DNA of 37,299 nt from Streptomyces sp. A0642 (GTDB lineage Bacteria; Actinomycetota; Actinomycetes; Streptomycetales; Streptomycetaceae): assembly GCF_004795105.1 (NCBI RefSeq), contig NZ_SSBL01000044.1:1-37299 (forward strand). Direction: 5' to 3'. The position numbers and the translations under genes were made by a program. This document shows positions 16,539-23,742 of the stretch, one piece after another; position 1 is the first letter of the stretch; the number at the start of each line of letters is the position of its first letter. The notes under the pieces were generated by a model. It was not told where the DNA came from, ran no database searches, and saw only the letters and a list, made by a program, of their open reading frames with translations.

Positions 16539-17801
16539 ATGCGCGACATCAGCCGAAGGGGTTTGCTCGGAGCCGGGCTTGGGGCCGCGGCCGCCGTCGG
16601 GATGGCGGGCTGCAGTTCCTCCGGCGGATCCGGTACGGGTGGGACCGGGCCGGACAAGGGCGCCAGGGGTGAGAAGGGCGCCGACGGTGCGGTCAAGGGC
16701 CACGGCCCGGCGAAGAAGAACGTACGCGCCATCGGCGACGGTTCCACCGCCGACACCGGGAAGCAGCCGCGCCAGCCGGCCGCGCCCGTGCCGCTCGAAC
16801 CCGGCCAGACGCCGCCGCAGTTCGTGATCTTTTCCTGGGACGGCGCCGGCGAGGTCGGCAACGGACTGTTCCCGCGTTTTCTGGAACTCGCCAGGGAACA
16901 CGATGCCGCGATGACCTTCTTCCTCTCCGGGATCTACCTGCTGCCCGAATCGAAGAAATCCCTCTACCGGCCGCCCAACAACCCCATCGGCGCCTCCGAC
17001 ATCGGATATCTCACCGACGGTCACATCAAGGAGACGCTGAAGAACGTGCGCGAGGCATGGATCGACGGCCATGAGATCGGGACGCACTTCAACGGGCATT
17101 TCTGCGCCGGCTCCGGATCGGTGGGCAACTGGTCGGCCTCCCAGTGGCAGAGCGAAATCGATCAGTCGATCTCCTTCGTCACCGAATGGCGCACCAACAC
17201 CGGCTGGACCGACCTCGATCCGCTGCCCTTCGATTACCGCAAGGAACTCGTCGGCGGCCGCACCCCCTGTCTGCTCGGACAGGACAATCTGCTGCCCACC
17301 GCGAAGAAGCTGGGCTGGCGCTACGACGCAAGTTCGCCCGGCGGCACCCAGGTCTGGCCCACCAAGCGCATGGACGTGTGGGACCTGCCGCTCCAGGGCA
17401 TCCCGTTCCCCGGCCACAGCTTCGAGGTCCTCTCCATGGACTACAACATCCTGGCCAACCAGTCCCAGAATTCGACCAAGGGAATGCCCTCCCGCTATCC
17501 GGGCTGGCGCAACCAGGCCACCCAGGCGTACATCAACGGTTTCCAGCGCGCCTACGAGACGAACCGCGCGCCGTTCTACATCGGAAACCACTTCGAGGAG
17601 TGGAACGGCGGCATCTATATGGACGCCGTCGAGGACGCGCTCAAGCACATCGCCGGGAAGCCGGACGTGCGCCTCGTCTCCTTCCGCCAGTTCGTCGACT
17701 GGCTCGACGTCCAGGACCCCGCGGTGCTCGCGAAGCTTCGTACGCTGGAGGTCGGTCAGGCACCCGCGGGTGGCTGGAACGCGTTCTTTAAACAAGCCTG
17801 A
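16539..17801 (+). CDS. Exported lipoprotein with polysaccharide deacetylase-like (NodB) domain
   Basis: 420-residue exported protein. The N-terminus combines a twin-arginine motif (SRRGLLGAG) with a lipobox (MAGC, Cys25), suggesting Tat export of a folded lipoprotein. A Gly/Lys-rich linker leads to a NodB-like domain from about residue 93. QFVIFSWDGAGE (Asp101) replaces the usual TFDDG, so one of the two aspartates is missing; GHEIGTHFNGH supplies His183 and His187 of the metal site. The C-terminal part (RAPFYIGNHFEEWNGG) is typical of large actinobacterial deacetylase-like proteins. The substrate is unknown. ATG 16539 has only a weak GGGAAC upstream. Confidence 0.85.
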   Translation: MRDISRRGLLGAGLGAAAAVGMAGCSSSGGSGTGGTGPDKGARGEKGADGAVKGHGPAKKNVRAIGDGSTADTGKQPRQPAAPVPLEPGQTPPQFVIFSWDGAGEVGNGLFPRFLELAREHDAAMTFFLSGIYLLPESKKSLYRPPNNPIGASDIGYLTDGHIKETLKNVREAWIDGHEIGTHFNGHFCAGSGSVGNWSASQWQSEIDQSISFVTEWRTNTGWTDLDPLPFDYRKELVGGRTPCLLGQDNLLPTAKKLGWRYDASSPGGTQVWPTKRMDVWDLPLQGIPFPGHSFEVLSMDYNILANQSQNSTKGMPSRYPGWRNQATQAYINGFQRAYETNRAPFYIGNHFEEWNGGIYMDAVEDALKHIAGKPDVRLVSFRQFVDWLDVQDPAVLAKLRTLEVGQAPAGGWNAFFKQA

Positions 17802-17814
17802 CAACGGGCTTTAC

Positions 17815-17834
17815 GGGCACCGAGGGGGGTGCCC
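17815..17834 (+). terminator. 7-bp hairpin after the deacetylase gene
   Basis: GGGCACC (17815-17821) pairs with GGTGCCC (17828-17834) around GAGGGG, 13 nt after the stop. It is a modest terminator separating the deacetylase gene from the cytochrome c genes. Confidence 0.5.
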
Positions 17835-17868
17835 AAGATCCCCGAAACCGCCATGCGAAACTTTTCAC

Positions 17869-18477
17869 ATGAGCTATGGCCGCGCATCCCGACGCCGCTT
17901 CACCCTGCTCGCCGCCCCCGCGGCGGCCGTCGCGCTCGCGCTGACGCTGAGCGCGTGCGGCTCGGACGGCAAGACCGGTGGCGGCGGTGACACGCACTTC
18001 GTCACCGGCAGTGGCGGGATCTCCACCGTGGCCAAGGGCAAGCGCGCCGACGCCCCCGAGCTCGACGGTGAGAGCCTGGACGGCAAGCAGCTCGACCTCG
18101 CCGACTACAAGGGCAAGGTCGTCGTCCTGAACGCGTGGGGGTCGTGGTGCGGCCCCTGCCGCCTGGAGGCCAAGCACTTCGCGAAGGTCGCGAACGAGAC
18201 CGCCGGCCAGGGCGTCCAGTTCCTCGGGATCAACACCAGGGACCCGCAGCGGGGCCCGGCGCTCAGCTTCGAGAAGGACTGGAACGTCACCTACCCCAGC
18301 TTCTACGACCCGGCGGGCAAGCTCATGCTGCGCTTCCCCAAGGGCACGCTCAACCTTCAGACGATCCCCTCCACGCTCGTCATCGACCGGGACGGGAAGA
18401 TCGCCGCACGCTCGCTGGCCGCGCTCGACGCCACCAAGCTGCACAAGATGATCGACCCGTTGATCGCGGAGAAGTGA
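17869..18477 (+). CDS. resA: ResA/TlpA-like thiol-disulfide oxidoreductase lipoprotein
   Basis: 202-residue extracytoplasmic thioredoxin-like protein. A lipoprotein signal ends LSAC (Cys30), a short linker follows, then an AhpC/TSA-like thioredoxin fold with LNAWGSWCGPCRLEAKHF (Cys94 and Cys97), LGINTRDPQRGPALSFEKDW and the cis-proline region TIPSTLVIDRDGKIA. In system II this protein is expected to reduce apocytochrome c heme-binding cysteines using electrons from CcdA. It heads a tight operon: the ccdA start is 4 nt after its stop. ATG 17869 is the only reasonable start, and no Shine-Dalgarno sequence is evident. Confidence 0.9.
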   Translation: MSYGRASRRRFTLLAAPAAAVALALTLSACGSDGKTGGGGDTHFVTGSGGISTVAKGKRADAPELDGESLDGKQLDLADYKGKVVVLNAWGSWCGPCRLEAKHFAKVANETAGQGVQFLGINTRDPQRGPALSFEKDWNVTYPSFYDPAGKLMLRFPKGTLNLQTIPSTLVIDRDGKIAARSLAALDATKLHKMIDPLIAEK

Positions 18478-18481
18478 TCAG

Positions 18482-19243
18482 GTGACCGTCCTCGCCGTCG
18501 CCACCCAGAACGAGACCGTCCTGAGCGGGGCCCTGCTGGTCGCTCTGCCCATCGCCCTGCTCGGCGGACTCGTCTCCTTCTTCTCGCCGTGCGTCCTGCC
18601 GCTCGTCCCCGGCTACCTCAGTTACGTCACCGGGGTCAGCGGCACGGATCTCGGCGACGCCCGGCGCGGCAGAACCGTCGCGGGCGCCTCGCTGTTCGTG
18701 ATCGGCTTCACCGCCGTGTTCGTCTCCGGTGGAGCGCTCTTCGGCTACTTCGGCCAGACCCTCCAGGAGTACAGCGGGATCCTCTCCAAGGTCCTCGGCG
18801 TGCTGATGATCCTGATGGGCGTCTTCTTCATGGGCCTGATGCCGTGGATGACGCAGCGTGAGTTCCGTATCCACAGGAAGCCGGTCACCGGGCTGGTGGG
18901 CGCCCCGCTGCTCGGCGCCCTCTTCGGGATCGGCTGGACCCCCTGCCTCGGGCCGACACTCGCCTCCGTCAACGCGCTGGCCTTCACCGAGGCGACCGCG
19001 GGACGCGGGGCCATACTGTCCGTGGCCTACTGCCTCGGCCTCGGCATCCCGTTCGTGCTCGCCGCCCTCGCCTTCCGCAAGGCACTCGGCGCGTTCACCT
19101 GGGTCAAGCGCCACTACGTCTGGGTCATGCGCATCGGCGGCGGCATGATGATCGTGACCGGGTTGCTCCTGCTGACCGGCGCGTGGAGCAGCATGATGCA
19201 GGAACTGCAGGGCTGGTCGACCGGCTTCACGGTGGGGATCTGA
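18482..19243 (+). CDS. ccdA: CcdA cytochrome c biogenesis membrane protein
   Basis: 253-residue polytopic protein (about six helices) that carries reducing equivalents from cytoplasmic thioredoxin across the membrane to ResA. The two conserved redox cysteines are visible: Cys37 in FFSPCVLPLVPGYLSYVTG and Cys155 in GIGWTPCLGPTLASV. GTG 18482 follows the resA stop by 4 nt, with GGAG overlapping the end of resA, so the genes are translationally linked. resB follows 6 nt downstream. Confidence 0.95.
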   Translation: MTVLAVATQNETVLSGALLVALPIALLGGLVSFFSPCVLPLVPGYLSYVTGVSGTDLGDARRGRTVAGASLFVIGFTAVFVSGGALFGYFGQTLQEYSGILSKVLGVLMILMGVFFMGLMPWMTQREFRIHRKPVTGLVGAPLLGALFGIGWTPCLGPTLASVNALAFTEATAGRGAILSVAYCLGLGIPFVLAALAFRKALGAFTWVKRHYVWVMRIGGGMMIVTGLLLLTGAWSSMMQELQGWSTGFTVGI

Positions 19244-19249
19244 GTACCG

Positions 19250-21037
19250 ATGAGCAACACCAAGTCCAACCCTCCCCAGGAGCGCGGGCGCCCCGATGAG
19301 CGCGAGGTGCGCGCCGAGCAGGACCGGGAGACCGCCCGGGAGCTCGGGGCCGCCGGCTCCCAGCTCTCCACCGCGCCCCGCGAGGAGGCCCTGGCGAGTC
19401 TTCCCGCCATGGGCGTCATCGGCTGGGTCCGCTGGTTCTGGCGTCAGCTCACCTCCATGCGGGTCGCGCTGATCCTGCTGTTCCTGCTGTCGCTCGGCGC
19501 GATCCCCGGCTCGCTGATCCCGCAGAACAGCGTCGACGAGCTCAAGGTGCAGACCTTCAAGGGACTCCACACCACCGTCTCGCCGATCTACGAGAAGCTC
19601 CAGTTCTTCGACGTCTACAGCTCGGTGTGGTTCTCCGCGATCTACATCCTGCTGTTCATCTCGCTCATCGGCTGCATCGTCCCGCGCACCGGCACGTTCA
19701 TCGGCCAGCTCCGCAGCCGCCCGCCGGGCGCGCCCAAACGCCTGACCCGGCTGCCCGCGTACACCACCTGGCGCACCGAGGCCGAACCCGAGCAGGTCCG
19801 CGAGGCCGCGCTCGCCATGATGCGCAAGCGCCGCTACCGGGCCCATGAGGCAGGTGACGCCGTCGCCGCGGAGAAGGGCTATCTGCGCGAGGCCGGGAAC
19901 CTGATGTTCCACATCGCGCTCATCGTGATGCTGGTGGCCTTCGCCTGGGGACAGCTCTTCAAGTCCGAGGGCGGCAAGCTGGTCGTCGAGGGTGACGGGT
20001 TCTCCAACACGATCACCCAGTACGACGACTTCAAGTCCGGCTCGCTCTACGACAAGGACACGCTCGCCCCCTTCAGCTTCACCCTCGACGACTTCGTCGG
20101 CACGTACGAGCGCAGCGGCCCGCAGATCGGTACGCCCCGCACCTACGAGGCCCGCATCACGTACTCCGAGGGCGCGTACGGCAAGTCGAAGAAGGGCGTC
20201 ATCAAGGTCAACGAACCCCTCGTCGTCGACGGTACGAAGGTCTATCTCAACGCCCACGGCTACGCGCCCGTCGTCTCCGTCAAGGACGGCCGCGGCAAGG
20301 AGGTCTACAAGGCCGCCGTGCCGCTGCTGCCGATCGACAACAACGTCACCTCCTCCGGTGCGATCAAGGTGATGGACGGCTACCGCGACAAGAGCGGGAA
20401 GAAGGAGCAGCTGGGCTTCCAGGCCTTCTTCGTGCCGACCTTCGCGGGGAGCGGCAAGGGGACGATGTTCTCGCAGTTCCCCGCCGCCGACATGCCGGTG
20501 CTCGCGCTCAACGGATTCCACGGCTCGCTCGGCGTCGACTCCGGACTGCCGCAGAACGTGTACCAGCTGAACACGTCCAAGATGAAGGAGTTCAAGGACT
20601 CCCGGGGCGAGCAGCTCAAGCAGCGGCTGCTCGTCGGCGAGACCATGAAGCTGCCCGGCGGCGCCGGCTCCATCACCTTCGAGGGCCTCCAGGAGTGGGC
20701 GAGCTTCCAGATCTCCGAGCAGCCCGCCAGCGGCTGGGCGCTCACCGGGGCCATCGGCGCCATCGCCGGACTGGCCGGCTCGCTGTTCATCCAGCGGCGC
20801 CGGGTCTGGATCCGTGCCGTGCGCGGCGACGACGGCGTCACCGTCGTCGAAATGGCGGGGCTCGGCCGCAGCGAGTCCGCGAAGCTTCCCGAGGAGCTGG
20901 CCGATCTCGCGGTCACGCTCAACGCCGAGGCGCCCACGGCGCCCGGCCCAGACACCGACCCCGACACCGATCCGGACGGCGGCGCCCCCGTCGCCGCCGC
21001 GTCCTCCGCAGAGCCTTCCGAAGGGGCTGAGAAGTGA
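19250..21037 (+). CDS. resB: ResB cytochrome c synthase subunit
   Basis: 595-residue ResB/Ccs1 protein that, with CcsB, forms the system II heme delivery and ligation complex. Hydrophobic segments are near residues 70-92 (VALILLFLLSLGAIPGSLIPQ), 126-145, 217-235 (FHIALIVMLVAFAWGQ) and 497-516. A large extracytoplasmic domain lies between the third and fourth, as expected. The N-terminal ~50 residues are charged, and the C-terminus after residue ~560 is a Pro/Asp/Ala-rich tail. ATG 19250 follows ccdA by 6 nt, and the stop overlaps the ccsB start (GTGA). Confidence 0.95.
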   Translation: MSNTKSNPPQERGRPDEREVRAEQDRETARELGAAGSQLSTAPREEALASLPAMGVIGWVRWFWRQLTSMRVALILLFLLSLGAIPGSLIPQNSVDELKVQTFKGLHTTVSPIYEKLQFFDVYSSVWFSAIYILLFISLIGCIVPRTGTFIGQLRSRPPGAPKRLTRLPAYTTWRTEAEPEQVREAALAMMRKRRYRAHEAGDAVAAEKGYLREAGNLMFHIALIVMLVAFAWGQLFKSEGGKLVVEGDGFSNTITQYDDFKSGSLYDKDTLAPFSFTLDDFVGTYERSGPQIGTPRTYEARITYSEGAYGKSKKGVIKVNEPLVVDGTKVYLNAHGYAPVVSVKDGRGKEVYKAAVPLLPIDNNVTSSGAIKVMDGYRDKSGKKEQLGFQAFFVPTFAGSGKGTMFSQFPAADMPVLALNGFHGSLGVDSGLPQNVYQLNTSKMKEFKDSRGEQLKQRLLVGETMKLPGGAGSITFEGLQEWASFQISEQPASGWALTGAIGAIAGLAGSLFIQRRRVWIRAVRGDDGVTVVEMAGLGRSESAKLPEELADLAVTLNAEAPTAPGPDTDPDTDPDGGAPVAAASSAEPSEGAEK

Positions 21038-22113
21038 ATCTCGCCGCCGCAACCAACGAGAATCTGGCACACACCAGCAATGTGCTGATCTACTCGTCGA
21101 TGGCCGTCTACACCCTGGCCTTCTTCGCGCACATCGCGGAGTGGGTCTTCGGGTCCCGGAGCAAGGTCGGCCGCACGGCCGCCGAGCTGACCGCCGAGGG
21201 CGCCGCCGGCACGGTGAAGGTCCAGGTCGCGCAGAAGGGCGGCACCACCGCCGTCCTGGAACGGCCGAAGATCGTCACCCGGTCCGCGGCCGGAACGCGC
21301 GACGTGCCGGACGGCCCCGGCGCCGCGGGCGGCACCTTCAAGGGCGACCTCTACGGGCGGATCGCGGTCTCCATGACCGTGCTCGCCTTCCTCATCCAGG
21401 CCGGCGGCGTCATCGCCCGCGCCCTTTCCGTGCAGCGTGCCCCCTGGGGCAACATGTACGAGTTCTCGATCACGTTCTCCACGGTGGCGGTCGGCGCGTA
21501 CCTGGTCCTGCTCGCCCTGAAGAAGAACGTCCGCTGGATGGGCCTGATCCTGGTCACCGCCATCCTGCTGGACCTCGGCCTCGCGACCACGGTGCTCTAC
21601 ACCTCCAGCGACCAGCTGGTGCCCGCACTGCACTCGTACTGGCTGTGGATCCACGTCTCCACCGCCATCGTCTGCGGCGCCGTGTTCTTCATCGGCGGCA
21701 TCGGCACCCTCATCTACCTCTTCCGCGACAGCTACGAGAGCAAGATCGCCAATGGGCGGGAGCCGGGCGCGTTCGCCCAGTCCGTGCTCTCCCGGATGCC
21801 GTCCGCGTCGAGCCTCGACAAGTTCTCGTACCGGATCAACGCCGCCGTCTTCCCGCTGTGGACGTTCACGATCATCGCGGGCGCGATCTGGGCCGGCGAC
21901 GCCTGGGGCCGTTACTGGGGCTGGGACCCCAAGGAGGTCTGGTCCTTCATCACCTGGGTGGCGTACGCCTGCTACCTGCACGCCCGGGCCACCGCCGGAT
22001 GGAAGGGCCGCAAGGCCGCCTACCTGGCGCTGATCGCCTTCGCCTGCTGGATCTTCAACTACTACGGCGTCAACATCTTCGTCACCGGCAAGCACTCCTA
22101 CGCCGGAGTCTGA
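21034..22113 (+). CDS. ccsB: CcsB (CcsA/ResC-type) heme-handling protein
   Basis: 359-residue polytopic partner of ResB. The tryptophan-rich WWD motif that binds heme is clear: WGRYWGWDPKEVWSFITW (about residues 291-308). Conserved histidines flank it, in ALHSYWLWIHV and YACYLHARA. Between helix 1 and helix 2 there is an extra ~75-residue hydrophilic segment (roughly 40-112) rich in Ala/Gly/Lys, longer than in Bacillus ResC. GTG 21034 overlaps the resB stop. An 18-bp hairpin ends the operon just downstream. Confidence 0.95.
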   Translation: MNLAAATNENLAHTSNVLIYSSMAVYTLAFFAHIAEWVFGSRSKVGRTAAELTAEGAAGTVKVQVAQKGGTTAVLERPKIVTRSAAGTRDVPDGPGAAGGTFKGDLYGRIAVSMTVLAFLIQAGGVIARALSVQRAPWGNMYEFSITFSTVAVGAYLVLLALKKNVRWMGLILVTAILLDLGLATTVLYTSSDQLVPALHSYWLWIHVSTAIVCGAVFFIGGIGTLIYLFRDSYESKIANGREPGAFAQSVLSRMPSASSLDKFSYRINAAVFPLWTFTIIAGAIWAGDAWGRYWGWDPKEVWSFITWVAYACYLHARATAGWKGRKAAYLALIAFACWIFNYYGVNIFVTGKHSYAGV

Positions 22114-22124
22114 GCCCGTACGAC

Positions 22125-22164
22125 ACGGCTGCCCGTCCCCGCTCCGGCGGGGGCGGGCAGCCGT
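22125..22164. terminator. 18-bp hairpin terminator between convergent genes
   Basis: Stem 22125-22142 with 22147-22164 (one G-T wobble), tetraloop TCCG, followed on the plus strand by TTCGCG. It is placed 11 nt after ccsB and 15 nt from the convergent gene's stop, so it can work in both directions. Confidence 0.9.
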
Positions 22165-22179
22165 TTCGCGTATCTCCGG

Positions 22180-23742
22180 TCAGGGCGCCGACGGGGGCAG
22201 GCACTGCTCCTTCGGCGGGGCGCCCTCCGGCCAGGCCAGCGCCGCGAACCGCTGATGCGGCGGGTCCGGAGCCAGCTCCACCACCGGCACGGCCTTGTTG
22301 TACGGGTTGCCGTGGTTGTCCAGGCAGATCCAGCCGCTGGCCCCCCGCACCCGCAGTGAGCCCTTCACCCGGGTCCACTGCCCGCCCACGTCCTCCAGGT
22401 TCGGCAGCCGCTTCCCGTCCGGGGTCGCCCGCCGGATGCCCGCCACCGCCAGCGTCATCGCGTCATGGGCGATGATCAGCTGCCCGTCGGTCAGGTCGTC
22501 GTGCGCGGCCGGCCCGATCGGACCGGCCGGCTTCCGCCCCACCTCGGCCAGGAGCTCCACGAAGGCCCGGTAGTCCCCCGCCGAACCGCCCGCCGGGGCC
22601 TTCTTCCCCGCCGCCACCGCCGGCCAGGCGTCCGGATGCGCCAGCGAGGCGTAGCGCACCGTCACCTTGCGCCGCAGCGCGCTCCGGTCGAGCTTCGTGT
22701 CGTCGCCCAGGTACGAACCCTCGTCACCCGTGAGCACCGTGAAGCGGCGGTCCTGACACCCGCGCGCGCCCAGGGCGTTGACGAACTGGCGCAGCTGGAC
22801 ATGACGTCCCGCGAAGAACACCGTGTCCGCGTCCGTGTCGCAGATCAGATGTGTGATCTGCTCGAAGGTGTTCGCCGTGGTGCCCTCGTCGTACGGATCC
22901 GCGCGCGAGGTGAACAGCTCCGCCTGGTACCGCGACCCCTTGAGCAGGGTGCTGAACGCCGCCTTCAGGGTGTCCGTGTAGTGGTCGCCGCTGCGGGTGT
23001 CCTGCACCAGCAGCGCCTTGTCGGCCTTCACCTCACCGAACGAGGCGAGGGCGCGGGCCTCGTCCCGGTTGGTCGGCGAGACCCGCGCCAGGCCGGGGAA
23101 CGGGTCGCCGGCCGCGCCGTTGGCGATGTCGTCGGCGGTGATCGTGGAGCCCACGACCGGGATGCCGGCCCCGGTCAGCTCCTTCACCGCCTCCTTGGCC
23201 TGCGTACTGCTGATCGCGACGCCCGACACCGCGCGCAACCGGTCCGGGGCCCCCGTCATCGTCAGCAGCCGGTCCACCACCGGACGCCAGAGCAGGCTGT
23301 TGTTCCCGGTGTTGGCGAGCACCACCCGGATCTGCGGAACCTGCCCGTTCGCGTGGTGGTTCGCCCGGTACTGCGCGGCGAACGCCCCCTGGAGTTCGCG
23401 CAGCACCTTCCGGCGCATCGACGCGTCGGTCGACGTCAGCGGCAGCAGCAACGCCACGGTGGCGTACCGCCCCGGCTTCAGCGAGGCGTTCTCCCGGCCG
23501 ATCGCGGAGGCGACCCGGGTCAGCTGCGACTGCCCGAAGTCGTACCCGGTCCCGGACACCCCGACGCATTCCGAACTGCCCTGCGGCCGGGCCACCCCCG
23601 CCGCGCAGGAACGGTCCTCGGGCGCGGTCAGACGGTCCACCCCGTACCAGCCGGACGTGATGAGCAGGGCGCCCACCACGAGGGACGTGATGATCTTCTG
23701 CCGGGTGGTCCACCACAGGCGGTACCGCAGCGGGTTACGCAT
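22180..23742 (-). CDS. Membrane-anchored type-1 periplasmic-binding-like protein
   Basis: 520-residue protein with one N-terminal hydrophobic helix (about 17-35, IITSLVVGALLITSGWYGV) after a basic Trp/Arg-rich segment, so most of it is expected outside the cell. The body resembles LivJ-type type-1 binding proteins: ATVALLLPLT, GVAISSTQAKEAVKELTGAGIPVVGST, RVSPTNRDEARALASF, ALLVQDTRSGDHYTDTLKAAF, DADTVFFAGRHVQLRQFVNALG, and the late DGQLIIAHDAMTLAVAGIRRA. The ligand is unknown and no ABC permease or ATPase is nearby. ATG 23742 overlaps the upstream NTPase gene by 8 nt; an alternative GTG is at 23751. It probably acts as a sensor or binding partner rather than a transport component. Confidence 0.8.
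   Translation of the reverse strand: MRNPLRYRLWWTTRQKIITSLVVGALLITSGWYGVDRLTAPEDRSCAAGVARPQGSSECVGVSGTGYDFGQSQLTRVASAIGRENASLKPGRYATVALLLPLTSTDASMRRKVLRELQGAFAAQYRANHHANGQVPQIRVVLANTGNNSLLWRPVVDRLLTMTGAPDRLRAVSGVAISSTQAKEAVKELTGAGIPVVGSTITADDIANGAAGDPFPGLARVSPTNRDEARALASFGEVKADKALLVQDTRSGDHYTDTLKAAFSTLLKGSRYQAELFTSRADPYDEGTTANTFEQITHLICDTDADTVFFAGRHVQLRQFVNALGARGCQDRRFTVLTGDEGSYLGDDTKLDRSALRRKVTVRYASLAHPDAWPAVAAGKKAPAGGSAGDYRAFVELLAEVGRKPAGPIGPAAHDDLTDGQLIIAHDAMTLAVAGIRRATPDGKRLPNLEDVGGQWTRVKGSLRVRGASGWICLDNHGNPYNKAVPVVELAPDPPHQRFAALAWPEGAPPKEQCLPPSAP

Noticed and set aside
18380..21070. A very long minus-strand open frame opposite resA-ccdA-resB.
   Set aside because: It is the complementary frame of conserved membrane and thioredoxin genes in GC-rich DNA; its translation is low-complexity Glu/Gly/Arg/Asp with no family motifs.
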